64,000 bases of DNA, taken from Hippopus hippopus. Lineage: Eukaryota; Mollusca; Bivalvia; Cardiida; Cardiidae. The notes under the pieces were generated by a model, which did not search any database, was not told where the DNA came from, and saw only the letters and a list, made by a program, of their open reading frames with translations. The position numbers and the translations under genes were made by a program. Of this stretch, positions 1-13,200 are shown piece after piece (positions within the stretch are counted from its first letter, which is position 1; each line of letters opens with the position of its first letter). The stretch spans positions 69,625,345 through 69,689,344 of the forward strand of contig OX328096.1 of the NCBI GenBank assembly GCA_946811185.2. The letters run 5' to 3'.

Positions 1-86
1 TTTCGTCCGGTCCGGAATTTTGTCGTTGGTTAAGATTTTACCAATTAGGCCTAACTCCTGAAACGATTTTGCAGCAGACAATTAAG

Positions 87-610
87 AAATAATTTTCTTT
101 CTATCGTGGTTTATCGTTCAATAAACCACAGTTGTGAGTTATGAGACACAATAAATAATCCACAAGGGCAATAGCCCGAGTGGTTTATTCATTGCGCCTC
201 ATAACTCACAACGTGCTTTATTTAAGATGTAATCTTCTTTCTATCGTGGTTTATCGTTCAATAAACCACAGTTATGAGTTATGAGGCACAATAAATAATC
301 CACAAGGGCGATAGCCCCAGTAGTTTATTCATTGCGCCTCATAACTTACAACGTGATTTATTGAACGATAAACCACGCTAGAAAGAAGATTATTTCGATT
401 ACAACATGACCAATTCTTAATCAAAGAAAAACAAGTTCATACTCAAGAGTAAAAACGCGGATGCAGATTATATTCCATTGAATAACTTACTTACTTTATA
501 CAGAATGAAGCCACTCTATATAGAATGACGTCACTCTACATAGAATAACGTAGATTTTACCACGCTTTCGTTGCACTGTGTTTATAGAGCCGAATTCACG
601 TGACATGTAA
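87..610. mobile_element. family A palindromic MITE, two hairpins
   Basis: Two successive palindromes (about 87-225 and 230-385) are built from the motif GTGGTTTATCGTTCAATAAA and its complement around GGGCAATAGCCC or GGGCGATAGCCCC. They are followed by the family's tail: GATGCAGATTATATTCC, tandem GAATGACGTCACTC-like boxes, then CTTTCGTTGCACTGTG and CACGTGACATG. The terminal part matches one terminus of the complete copy at 11.0-11.4 kb. Confidence 0.8.
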
Positions 611-1011
611 GAATTAAGAAATAATCTTCTTTCTGTCGTGGTTTATCGTTCAATAAACCACAGTTGTGAGTTATGAGGCACAATAAATAATCCACGAGGG
701 CGATAGCCCGAGTGGTTTATTCATTGCGCCTCATAACTCACAACGTGGTTTATTGAACGATAAACCACGATAGAAAGAAGATTATTTCGATTACAACATG
801 ACCAACTCTTAATCAAAGGAAAACAAATTCATACTTAGAGTAAAAACGCGGATGCAGATTATATTCCATTGAATAACTAACTTACTTACTTTATACAGAA
901 TGACGTCACTCCATGTAGAATGACGTCACTCTATATAGAATGACGCAGATTTTACCATGATTTCGTTGCACTGTGTTTATAGAGCCGAATTCACGTGTCA
1001 TGTTAGAATTT
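611..1011. mobile_element. family A palindromic MITE, second copy
   Basis: One hairpin (about 630-775) and a full tail ending CACGTGTCATGTTAGAAT. It lies head-to-tail directly after the previous copy, so the two form a short tandem. Confidence 0.8.
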
Positions 1012-1065
1012 TCAATTCATCCTCCCTAGAAAAGGGATAAATGACATGAAAGGTGTGATACTTAA

Positions 1066-1294
1066 TTAACTCTTTACCAAACGACAATATTTTAGACTGG
1101 TCCAAATTTAAAGCACTTGCAGACGACAAAATAAATGTAACTCAAAAATTGACATTTGTTTCGAGCAGGGTAGAAAACATTGTGGGAAGAGGAGAAAATG
1201 CTGGTTACCAGCATTTTCTCCTCTTCCCACGATGTTTCCAAAAGGCTTCTATCTCAAGGTCGTAAAAACCAGGGATTGTTTGGTAAAGGGTTAA
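1066..1294. mobile_element. family B MITE, near-complete copy
   Basis: It starts TTAACTCTTTACCAAACGAC and ends GGTAAAGGGTTAA, so the ends are inverted repeats flanked by TTAA. The centre is a near-perfect palindrome, GAGAAAATGCTGGTTACCAG and complement, bordered by ACATTGTGGGAA and TTCCCACGATG. This is the commonest element in the window; TTAA flanks would fit a piggyBac-like or related cut-and-paste source, which is inference. Confidence 0.85.
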
Positions 1295-1765
1295 CTCTTT
1301 AAGCCGAAATTGAAAGCATTTTACTGAACAATATCGAGTTTTAAAGACCCTACAAAAGAAGACTTTAGAAAACATTGCGGAACAAAGAAAAGAGTGCTGA
1401 TTACCAGCATTTTCTCCTTTTCTCACAATGATGTCTTCCCTTCCAAACTCAAATTTCAGTCAATTATATTTTGTCGTCTGCAAATGCTTTCATTATTATT
1501 ATTATTATTTGTTTTATTTTAGTATTTAGAGTTAATCATTTAACCGTACCGAATTCAAGTTGTTGACGATTAACCCTTTTCCACACAATCCCGACTTCTA
1601 AAGACCCTCAGAAAGCAGGGAAACAATTTGGGAAAAGGAGAAAATGCTGGTAACCACAATGTTCTCTATCCTTCCAAAAACAAATTTCAATCTTTGATAC
1701 ATACCTATTTTGTCGTCTGTAAATGCTTTCACTTCGGACGAATCAAAAATTTTGTTGTTAAATTC
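1291..1765. mobile_element. family B MITE, two truncated copies in tandem
   Basis: One degraded copy (about 1291-1490) shares its TTAA with the preceding element. A second (about 1570-1765) starts TTAACCCTTTTCCACACAAT. Both keep the GAGAAAATGCTGGTAACCA core and the TTTGTCGTCTGCAAATGC arm. An (ATT)n run sits between them at about 1492-1512. Confidence 0.75.
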
Positions 1766-1933
1766 CGTTGAATTAATTGGCATTGAACAGGGTTTATATG
1801 ACCGAACTACTAATTAAAGCAGTGGAGAGCGAGGAGCAAGATTAAACTGCAGGTATGGTTTACACCCTCTGCAAAATACATCTTTGGTCGCAAACCGCAG
1901 GATATGAGTTAAAGTTGTGAAATGAGAGCTTAC

Positions 1934-2026
1934 CATACAATCCTCGCATGTTGGTCCGGCGAACATGTTGTAAGGATCACATCTACACTTGCCGCATATA
2001 CAAGGTCCGTTGTTGTTACAGATCTC
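1934..2026 (-). CDS. integrin beta-like exon 12: I-EGF4
   Basis: The acceptor is CAATTTCCAG|GAG and the donor TGTATG|GTAAGC. The 31 codons EICNNNGPCICGKCRCDPYN and MFAGPTCEDCM match the fourth I-EGF module, which in integrins ends G..CE.CPTC and leads into the beta-tail domain. No further exon is visible between here and position 1, where the DNA is MITE sequence. Confidence 0.92.
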
Positions 2027-5000
2027 CTGGAAATTGGCGAACATTTACGAAATTACATGTATTTTGCATATTGCACGATAATTGCACATACGAGCATTTA
2101 ACCTGATTACTTGCTGGTGCTGGCTTTTGACCTACTTCTTGGTATTGATGTATTCAAATGAATAAACAAAAATTTGTGATTGGTCAAAAATATGGATATG
2201 TTAATTCTGAAGGCCTCTGCACGCCCATTTGTGGGCAAATTTACGACGTCAATCTGTTTTAAAAGATATTCCTTGTTTATAAATGAAAAAGACAGAATTT
2301 ACCCCATTCGAAGCAAGACAATCCTTTGTTGAGGTAGAGCAGCTACAGCTATCGCCCATAAAATTTGGTTTACACACACACTGGCCACAAACACACAGCC
2401 CATTACCTGTAAAAGTACGAAAACGAGCGTCTTTAACTGTGAGTTCTTCCTGCAACTGCTTTTTGTCGAGAACATACCGAACAATAATTTGAACAATCAG
2501 ATTATTGTTTGGTGTAATCTCGATAATAAGCAGATGCCCCATTCATTATCCATTCTTGAAAACATTCTTAGTCTTATGATGAAGAATTTTCTAAATCTGA
2601 AAGAACCACAAATTATGATTGGCAGCACCATTTTGTTTAGCCAGTCAGAAAGAGTGTTACTTTCAAATCTAGAATGAGACTAAGAATGCTCTTCAGAACA
2701 GTTTGTGAATACAGCCCTGATTACGTTTTCTGTATCACGCATGTACTCTGTGTAGGTGTTTCCGTATCACGCATGTACTCTGTGTAGGTGTTTCCGTATC
2801 ACGCATGTACTGTGTGTAGATGTTTCTGTATCACGCATGTGCTACACGTAGATGTTTCGTAACATCCATGTATTCTGTGTAGGTGTTTCCGTATCACACA
2901 TGTTCTCTGCGAAGAGCGCTATTGTTTTCACGGACTACTACTTTGTATTTTCGTTTGGTTCTTTCCATCAGACCCCAAGAAGGTGTGACGATGACTTTAG
3001 AAGCACTTAAAACATTTTTGTCCATTGACAGATACCACATCTGCTTTTTTTTTTCGAAAACCGGTTTGACCTAATGGTATACTCGTATACTAAAAGGAAA
3101 ATTTCAGCAGTCTCACAGCAGTCTCATCCCATACGCACCTCTTTACACGTGCAACTCGACCTGATCCGACCACAAAACCGGCAGACTGTTGTTATACTCC
3201 ATTTATATTTCGACACTCGAAAGTTCAATAATAATGGAATGATTAGAAAACAACACGGTACGTTTTGACAGGATGTCTTTAACTTAAACTCAAAATGTAT
3301 TCTTACTGTTTTATTTTTTCCCCTCTTTCTCTTACCTATGTTTTATGTTCATAACTTATGGTGGCATATTTCTGTCACGAGATACGAGATAGCTATCATG
3401 ATAATTTTAGAAAAATATCGCGATAAATTAAAGTTTCCTGGAAATTTTATGGGGATAGTGAAAACTTTCCTGAAAAAATTATCACGATAAACTAAATATT
3501 TTAACGCAAAAATTCTCAATCGTGCACGAAACTGACATGCGAGATAAAATTATCGTGATAGTGCTACCCGTTTCTCGATATCTTTAAATAGGAAATTCAC
3601 CATTTGGATGAACTCGGTAGTTTTTGACTTCACAAGATTGCAGGAAGTAAAAATTCGAATTATTAACAATTGTAGCTTAATAGGTAAATTTTGACAAGAC
3701 TCGAAATTAACAGAAGTCTGTTAAAATCACAAAGACGACTCAAAATGCCTCCTACGAACAACCTGAAAACCATTCAGGGAAAAAGAAATTCATAAGGTTG
3801 TAGACGAAGATGTTCCGAAACCGTATCTAATTATAGATACCGTGAATGTCAGTTGTGGGCACTAAAGCAAAAAAGAATCATGATAACAGTTAGAATTATC
3901 GCGATATTTTTATCGAGAAAATTTTTATTATATAGATAATATTTCCAGGAAACTTTGTTTTATCACGTTAGTTCTCTTAAATTATCGCAATAACTATCTT
4001 GTATCTCGCGGCCACCTTAATAACTACATGTATATCATGATTTTTTATTTTTTGAAATATATTATGCGTAACGTTCTGCGAAAAGATGGTTTAATGTATC
4101 TGCAAAAAGTATCGATCCAGGTCAGTCTGCGCAATCCGCCCAGGCCGACCTATGTCGATTCTACTTGAGGAGTCAGCTGGTTGTTCGACAAAATGGATTT
4201 TACGGATCCATAGTTATTGGTTGACTTGCTTGGTATCGCACATCACGGAGATGCATTAAACCCCCTTTTCAAAGAGCATGGCTCATTCACAAAATACAAG
4301 AGATTATTAGCTCACCTCCACAGATTTTATTGTCATGATACGGACATGCTGAATCGTCACACTCACAGTACTGTCCTGTGTATTTGAGTCCTGGGCCATT
4401 TCTGATTTCATAACAGACACAGGCGCCATCTTGACACTGGCCACGCCCACTACACTCGTTCTGGGATCCCCTGTATAAGTAAATAATTCTTCTATCAAAT
4501 AATCTCAAGACTGACCCTGAAGAGTCAAGCTTTTGAAAATATTTTCATTACAAAAACAGGCGCCATTTAGACACTGGCCACGCCCACTGCACTTGTTCTG
4601 GGATCCCCTGTATATGTGCATAATTTACATAATTCGTTTAATGTCTTATCAAACAACCCTGTGTTTTCTGACCCTGGAGAGGAAGGCTTTCAAAAACATT
4701 GTGGGAAAAAGAGAAAATGCTAGTAACGAGTATTATCTCCTTTTCTCACGTTGTTGACTACCCTTTCGTAGAAAGAAATGAGCCACAATTTATTTGTCGT
4801 CTGCAAAAGCTTTCAATTTGGATGAGTGCAAAGTTTACGGTTTGCTGCAGTGTTAAATTGTCCTCCAGCTAGGCCAATCGGAAAGCAGTCAGTGGCTTAG
4901 GAAAAATATTGTGCGAAGCACTGGTAAAAGAAACTCCCAAAAAGTATGGATAGGTGCACTAGTCGACGCGATATAATTGAAATAATGTTAAAACGGCGTT

Positions 5001-7074
5001 CAGCATCGTACAAAAAAAAAACTGTCAAAAACAGTGGCTAGTTACCCGTTTAAGCATAACGTATGTGAGAGGAATGGATACTGACTTAACTCTTACGCTG
5101 CTAAGCGCGACTCCAGGAGTTTTAACGGACAGTGTAGATCAAGATCAGACTGCACAGAATGTGCAGTCTGATCTTGGATCCACACTGTCCGATAAGGAGA
5201 TATTTTTACTCCCCAAAATACCTTTGAAATAGCAAAATATGGGTTTTTACTATCGACTTAAAAGTTTCATGTCACTTATTTATTAGGTTAAGGGTTAAAA
5301 AGCCCTGCCCCTCAATACTAAGCTACCGGGGCTCGACAATTTTCAAAGTACTCACGGTGCTGTACATGTTCCGACACCTTGGCTGTCTTGCTTACACTCT
5401 TTGCCTATAAAACCTTTGTCACAAACGCACTTGCCGCACTCATAACGTCCGTGTCGGGAGCATCTAGCGCTTTTCTCCTCAATGTCCTGCAAAGTGTACA
5501 AAAATCTGCGTTGAACTCCCTACGAAGCAATCCCTCAGCCTATTTTAGAGCGTAAGGTAGTTCTAAGCCTTGCGAGACATTGTGGAAATATGCAACAAGT
5601 ATTTCCTCTTTTTTTCTTCTACACAATGTTTTCCTACACAAAAGACAAAATCTTATATTTGAGTCGCAATTTGAATTTTTTGTCTGCAAATACTTTGAAT
5701 TTGGTCGAGTTTAAATTTTTTTCGTTTGATATAGCTGTCAAATCCTAATCCTATCTTTAAACAAAAGAGAACACGGGGGGGGGGGGGGGATGCTACGAGT
5801 ATAAGGGCTTTGGTAACGTTAAGCAGGGGCACAAGAAGCAAGTTATTTTCACACCTACATAGTGTGCAGGAGTATCTATGAAATGGCCCCGTCACACTCA
5901 GACCCTACTGCATTGTTAAAACTGGACAAACGCAAGGAGAAAGGGAAAACATACGGGAAATAATACAGTTTTCAAGTCGGTTCTACGTCTTTACTTCGCC
6001 CTTGCTAGAATGTCAATGTGCCTTACAAGTCCCAGATAACTTTTGTCACGCTCTTCATCAAGCAAGCACCAAGTCCTTTGCGTTTTTTTTACGTCCCTTC
6101 GTAGACCTTTCAGATAGCACTGCGCACTTACTGTTTGTCACGTTCTCACTGCGCCTATCGTGATCTTAAAAATTTTACTCCAGGATCTCCGCGTTCTCAT
6201 TCGTTTTTCAAGAACGGTGCAATCCTTCCTGTCCATACCAGGTTTATATTTCGTCAATGAAGACCATGCCCTACTGGTACTTCGTTTAAGCCGTTGTTCC
6301 CGTGTCATTATTGAGTCTTTACTACGTCCCGATTCGATCATGTCTTCGCTACGTTTTTTTTCCAGCACGCTCTCAGCCAAGACTATAAAGATCGTATTAC
6401 GTCCTTATCGGTTTGTACTGCGTTCCTTCTACGCTGTATAATTGGGCACTGCGTCGGACTAGTTTTACATTGACGTAGTAGGAACTTGGTCTAGTGTTAC
6501 TGTGGTTTTATATTCAGGGAATAGCTGAGTAAACTGGTTCCCATGGTATCTCCAGTACCATCCGATAGACTAAAGGCAACATCCATCGATGGCACCCATT
6601 GGATGCCATATGCACCAAATTCACCTATCAGACAAAGCGTAATAGATAGAGACTATCTTTATGCATAAATCATTTTGCAATTTGCATTTTCAGTCACGTG
6701 TCATCTCATGAATTATTGAAACAAATTTTGCCTTGAATCACCGGGTTTTACCTGTTGTTGGTTAGAAGATCGATAGTTTTAACGGGCCACCAGTTCAATA
6801 GCTGAGGGTCCACTGGTTGCTAGTTTTTTCGGAAATAATTTAACCGCCATGTGATTGTCAACGACTTACCTGACATTTGCACGGACATGTCCTTTTCGGT
6901 AATGATATCTTTACTTTCGCCTTGAGAGGTTTTTTTCCCTTTTCCATCAGTCGGACAGTAATTCTAGAACAAAGAGAAGAGATGCATAAAGTGGCCTGCA
7001 TAAAATCACTTTTCAATCAATCAATCAAGCAATCATCCATCCACCCACCCATCCATCCATCCATCCATCCATCC

Positions 7075-7106
<32 letters not shown>

Positions 7107-7225
7107 CTCAATCTTTTTGTTATTCTAGGCCTCTGGCCCATATATCAATATTACACATTAGTAGTATTACTTAGTAATATCCGTATTATTCATTTAAAGA
7201 GATAAGTGATATAATTGGACAAAAA

Positions 7226-7257
<32 letters not shown>

Positions 7258-10200
7258 TTTTCTAAACTTGCAACTACACGGAGTAATGACTGAAAGAGGC
7301 GTATATGTACAAAAACATGTTCAATAAAATACTAGTATGTGTCGAGGAGAGCAAATTAAGATCCATGCAGGCTGATCTTAGTTTACTTCTTAGTCAAAAG
7401 ACATTCTTGGAAGATCATGATACGCCACGTACATGTATATGGGCTAAGATCAGTATATCAACTCTTTACCAAAGTTCAAATTTTAGTCTCGACGACACTG
7501 AAAGCATTTGCAGTCGAAAATTAAAAGTAGTTCAAAAGATGATTTATCTCTTTTAGATTGTAAACTTCTTGGGATAGGAGAAAGTGCTGGTTACTTGCAT
7601 TTTCTCTTTTTCCACACAATCTTTTTAAAATCTTTCTTTTCCAGGACCGCTAAAACACCTGGGTCGTTAGATAAAGGGTTAAAATAGGATGATAAAAGGT
7701 AGAGAACTTGCTTTGATGGAAGAGAAGTAAGGAGAATTATATTTACTTTGTCTTGCGTTTTATGGTTTCACACAACAACGACTCGACCGTAACATTTGCT
7801 TTTATCTGAAAAACAACAACAATAACAAGAAGTGTAAGATACAGGACGAAACCCTATCCTAGGTTACGCCTGGTTCTTTTAAGTGCGCGGTGTATAGTAG
7901 CCTAGGTTTCAGTCCGTTCAGTTTAAGCTCCACTGGTCGAAGGCCAACGGGCTTACGTCATGGTCCAGTGTCCGTCGAGCGTCCGTCCGTCCGTGCGTCC
8001 GTCGTCCCTGCGTTAACTTTAATTTCAATTTTGATGAAACTTCACAGAAATTATCTTGCCATGGTCCTCTTCAGAAATTTTTGAAAGAATTAGATTCCTT
8101 TTTAAAACTCTAGTTACCATGGCAAGAAAACTGAAAAATATTGAAAATCTTTGAAAATCTTCATGTTTAAAACCAAAAAGCCCAGAGCTACCACATTTGG
8201 CATGTAGCTTTATCTAACAGACCTCTACAAAGGTTCTTCAAACTATAGCCCTGGGGTCAAAATTGGCTCCGCCCCGGGGGTCACAAGTTTTACATGAGCT
8301 TATAAGTGAAAACTTTAGAAATCTTCTTGTACTTAGCCATGAGGCCTAGGACTACCAAATTTTGCATGTAGCTATATATTTTGTGCGCTTCTACCAAAAA
8401 TGCCCTAATTATAGCCCTGGGCTCAAATTTGACCCCGCCCCGGGGGTCACAAGTTTTGCCCGGGCTTACATAGGGAAAACTTTAAAAATGTTCTCATTCC
8501 TAGCCATAAGGCCTAGGGCTACCAAATTTTACATGTAGCTTTATCCAGTTAGCCTCTACCAAGATGGCCAAAGTTTTAGCCCTGGGGTCAAGTTTGGTCC
8601 CCGCCAAAAGGGTCACAAGTTCTGCATGGGCTTATATGGTGAAGCTTTTAGGAATCTTCTCGTTACTAACCATATGACCCAGGGCTACCAAATTTTGCTT
8701 GTATAGTTATCTTATGGACCTCTACCTAGATTGTCTAAATTATAGCCCGAGAGTCTAAATTGGCCTCGCCCCACAAGTCACAAGTTTGATATTAGTTTAT
8801 ATAGTGAAAACTTTAAAGATCTGCTTGTTTCTGATCGTGAGCTAAAGATGTGATATTTAATGAGTGTTAATATCTAGAAGACTTTTTCTAAAATTTGCCT
8901 CACCCCATGGGTCAGTGCTTATAGAATGAAAATTCTAAAAATCTTCTTGCTCCGAACCATAAATCCTATGGCTACCAAATTTAGCACATAGCTTCATATT
9001 GTAGTTCACTTCTGAATTTGTTCAAAATTTAGCCCTGGGATCGAAATTAGCCCTGTTTCAGGGGTCTCATGTTTTACAGGGCCTATTGTGGAACTTTTGA
9101 AAATCTTCTGGTTTATAACCACACATTCCAGACCTGTATTATTTGGTAAGGGGCTTTATCTTGTGAACCTCTACCAGGATTCAAGTAACTATAGCTCTGT
9201 GGTCAAAAATGGCTTTGCCCTAGAGTCATTAATCTCTTGTAGTCTTTCATAGAGAAAATCTTATATATCTTTGATCGAACGAAACCAACTGGCCAAGAAT
9301 TGTAATGTTTGGCGTGTTGGCTTTTTACGTATTAGTCAGTGGAACGATACAAAGCCATCATGGCCCTCTTGTTTCCTTTCCTATTATTCGGACGTTACTT
9401 TGTTAAAAATGACCGTAATAACGAAAGCGATAAACAGATACATGTAGCTGCCAAAGATCAGTAGCATACCGCGCATGATACGGAGTAAGTAGAATTGTTA
9501 CGGCCAGGCTAGGTTTATAGCACCGTGACACGGGACCTCGGTTTAACATCTAATCCGAAAGATAATCGTACCCACACCCTCAATTGACCCAAGACTTGAC
9601 CTTTACGAGTCCTACGCTCTATCACTTGACCTATTCGGGTTGGTCCCACATTTATACATCGCCTCTACGTCTACATATATACTCCCCACAAAAAGTTAAG
9701 CAACGATAAATTACCGCTTAACCAGAATTTTATTATTACACATATAGACAATTTCATTGTATAAATGTAATGAGAATTGAGTTACAAACCAGTCCAAGCA
9801 ATTCTGTACTTCTATCAGATAATGTTTCTCACTTAAAGGCTTTTGAAGTAAGGCACTGTCTAAATCCATATGCAAAAAAGTGCTATACTACCTAGATGTT
9901 TCAAAATTTCTAAAATTCGTTGAATCTGCAACAGTCAGAACACGGTATGGCCACCATTAGCACAAATACAAGCTTGAACTCTTCTGGGCAGTTTGAATGG
10001 CCAGCAAGATCTCCAGATCTTAATCCGATTGAGCATGCGTTGGACATTCTCGGTAGACGTGTCAATGATGGAAATGTGACACAATGAAAATGTCTATATG
10101 TGTAATAACAAAATTTTGGTGCAGCGGTAATTCATTGTTGCTTAACTTTTTATGAGGAGTATATGTACGATACAGAGGCGATGCACCAGTGTTGCTATTT

Positions 10201-13200
10201 TTAGAAACGGAGTCCGATGATCGAGCAATGAAAATTTCGGTGTTAGATTACTGAAACTTCTGTGGGCCATGGTATATTGCAATCGTTAAAAAATATGAAT
10301 GCCAGTAAAACATCGAAAAATGTACTTGCTGTTGTATTATAAATGTAACCATACTTCTGTAGATGTCATAGAACACAATACAAAATAATTATGTCTTTAT
10401 GCCTACACACAAACGCAAATTTAAAAAAGAAAATAATAATAATAAGAGAGAATACAATAAATTGAAAAAATGTCCTTTGTGTTGTAATATAATTGAAACC
10501 ATACTTTAGAAAATGCCATAGACCACAAAGTAAAACAAGCTGGTTCTTTATATACATGTACTTAACGCAAACGTGAAAGATAAAAAAAGAGTTCATGTTA
10601 CCAGACTGTTCGGCTTGACATTCTTTACCAACACGTAGCCATCCTTCCCTTTCCTCTCGAAGCTCCGACTGAAAAAAAAAAGCCAAGTGCTGTTAACCCT
10701 CGGGCGGCTAAGCGCGACTCTCTGACCTTTTGCGGACAGTGTAGATCAAGATCAGACTGCACAGAACGTGAAGTCTGATCTTAGATCTACATTGTCCGTT
10801 AAGATGATATTATTCTCCAAAACATAACATTGAATTTAGCAATATTTGGGTTTTACTATCGAATTGAAAATTTCATTTTAGTTATTTAGCGGGATAAGGG
10901 TTAAGAAAAAACGAAAAAAAGTATCTAATGCACCAAAAAGCGTAGGACCTGTATTAACCAATCATTCGAAATAATTTTTTCAGTCTAATTCTAAACAATT
11001 TTCTAATTTAGATTCTAACATGACACGTGAATTTGGCTCTATAAACACAGTGCAACGAAAGCGTGGTAAAATTAAGAAATAATCATCTTTCTATCGTGGT
11101 TTATCGTTCAATAAACCACAGTTGTGAGTTATGAGGCACAATAAATAATCCACAAGGGCGATAGCGCGAATGGTTTATTCATTGCGCCTCATAACTCACA
11201 ACGTGGTTTATTGAACGATAAACCACGATAGAAAGAAGATTATTTCGATTCTAACATGATCAACTCTTAATCAAAGGAAAACAAGTTCATACTTAGAGTA
11301 AAAACGCGGATGCAGATTATATTCCATTGAATAACTTACTTACTTACTTCATACAGAATGACGTCACTCTACATAGAATAACGTAGATTTTACCACGCTT
11401 TCGTTGCACTGTGTTTATAGAGCCAAATTCACGTGTCATGTTAGAATCTACGATATTCTATGTAGAGAACTTGTTTTACTTTGATTAAGAGTTAATCATG
11501 TTAGAATCGAAATAATCTTTCTATCGTGGTTTATCGTTCAATAAACCACGTTGTGAGTTATGAGGCGCAATGAATGAACCACTCGGGCTATCGCCCTCGT
11601 GGATTATTTATTGTGCCTCATTACTCACAACTGTGGTTTATTGAAGATTATTTCTTAAATGTAACGTGATTTCTGATCGGCTAAACCAAATGAGCATTGC
11701 CCTGTGAGAAGGGGGTCTAATGCATCTGCAAAAAACATCCGGATTCAAGTCGGCCTACGCATTTAGCCAGGCAGACCTGGGTCGAAACTTTTTCCATCTG
11801 TCGACTTTCTGTACGTCAAAGGACCAGTGTACCCCATGATTGAGTAGGATTTTAGACAAAATGGACACATGAATACATAATTATATGGTAGCAGCAGAAG
11901 TGCAAGGTATCAAAGTTTCAAATAGGACTGTTTTGATACTATGACCCGGAAGCAATTCGGAATGGTGTATCACACTATGCCCACTGAATGTATACACGTA
12001 CCTTTTAAGGTTCTCGACGTCAATCTTTTGTTTATGCCACATTCTTTGGCTTTGGTACTTGATCAAAAGCTTGTTCTGTAAAGAAATATAGTAAAACCGT
12101 GGTTATCCAAAAATAAGAGGTACCAAGAAAAAAATACTCAGAACTGTCAATCAATGCAAATGAAGGAAAGAGACACAAAAATCTTTGATTACTGCTCACA
12201 GAAAAAACTGTATATTAAAGTGACAAAAAAGCTCAAAAGTAAACAGAGCGGGTGTTTAAATGCATTTGGATTCATATCATACCATTAAAAAGTATGGAAA
12301 TTATTGTGAAGATAACTATCTGTCATTGTACGATCGGTCCAAGCGTTAGTTGCTGACAGAGAAAATTAATTTTAAAACTAGGTTAAAACCTGCCAGGTAG
12401 CCGTGTCTTTTGTTTACTTTTTGCCTGATTTTAAAATTCTTTTTTTTTTCTGCAAGCGATTAACATATGGCCCGACCACACGATAACAGACTGCCATCTC
12501 CACAAAATTTTTCATACTTTTAAATGGTATGATTTGAATTTAAATGTATTATGACACCTGCTTTGATATTTTGGCCCTTACTGGGCCTTTAATATTTTTT
12601 AATTATTTCTTCAGTTCTGTTACACATGCAGTTGATACTATTGAACGTTTTAGTCGAAAGTAGAGCGGTACTGGCAGTTTTGATTGCTTGATTAGCAGTC
12701 CAAAACAACTGTTTATGTCTCCCGTAACTAAGAAATAGTTTATTAGCAAACGTGAGGATGACGACCTGACTGAGTATTCCCAGAACCGAACAATTTAGTT
12801 CGCGATTGTAAAAAGGTGGCAAACAAATACTTTAGTATGATTTTTCAACATAAAATAGCTTAATTAAAAAGAGAGAGAGAGAGTAGAGTACAAAGGTTAC
12901 AATGCCAATGAAAACAAAATAATATGATTATATAAATCATATAACCAAGCCATGCTCTGGCAAAAGGTGGTACAATCCATCTCCGTGATGCATGATACCA
13001 AGCAAGTCATCACATAATTATGGATCCATAAAATCAATTGTGTCTAACTAACGACTGAATCTTGACTTAGACTGGTCCTTTGACGTGCAGAAAATTGACC
13101 CATCGCAAAAAGTTTCGACCCATGTCAGCCTGCATGGACTGTGCAGGCTGACCTGTGTCGATACTTTTTGCAGGTGCATATATTTTGAAGCCCTTTTTCG

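Noticed and set aside
87..1011. CRISPR-like array
   Set aside because: Units are palindromic MITEs of unequal length without regular spacers, in a eukaryotic genome.
6138..6441. Overlapping 80- and 93-codon frames on opposite strands
   Set aside because: Both lie in a degenerate short-motif repeat and resemble no family.
12589..12822. 77-codon minus-strand frame in integrin intron 4 as a possible beta-I exon
   Set aside because: No MIDAS-type DxSxS, no integrin-like strand order and no convincing splice pair. It would also need several more exons that have no room.
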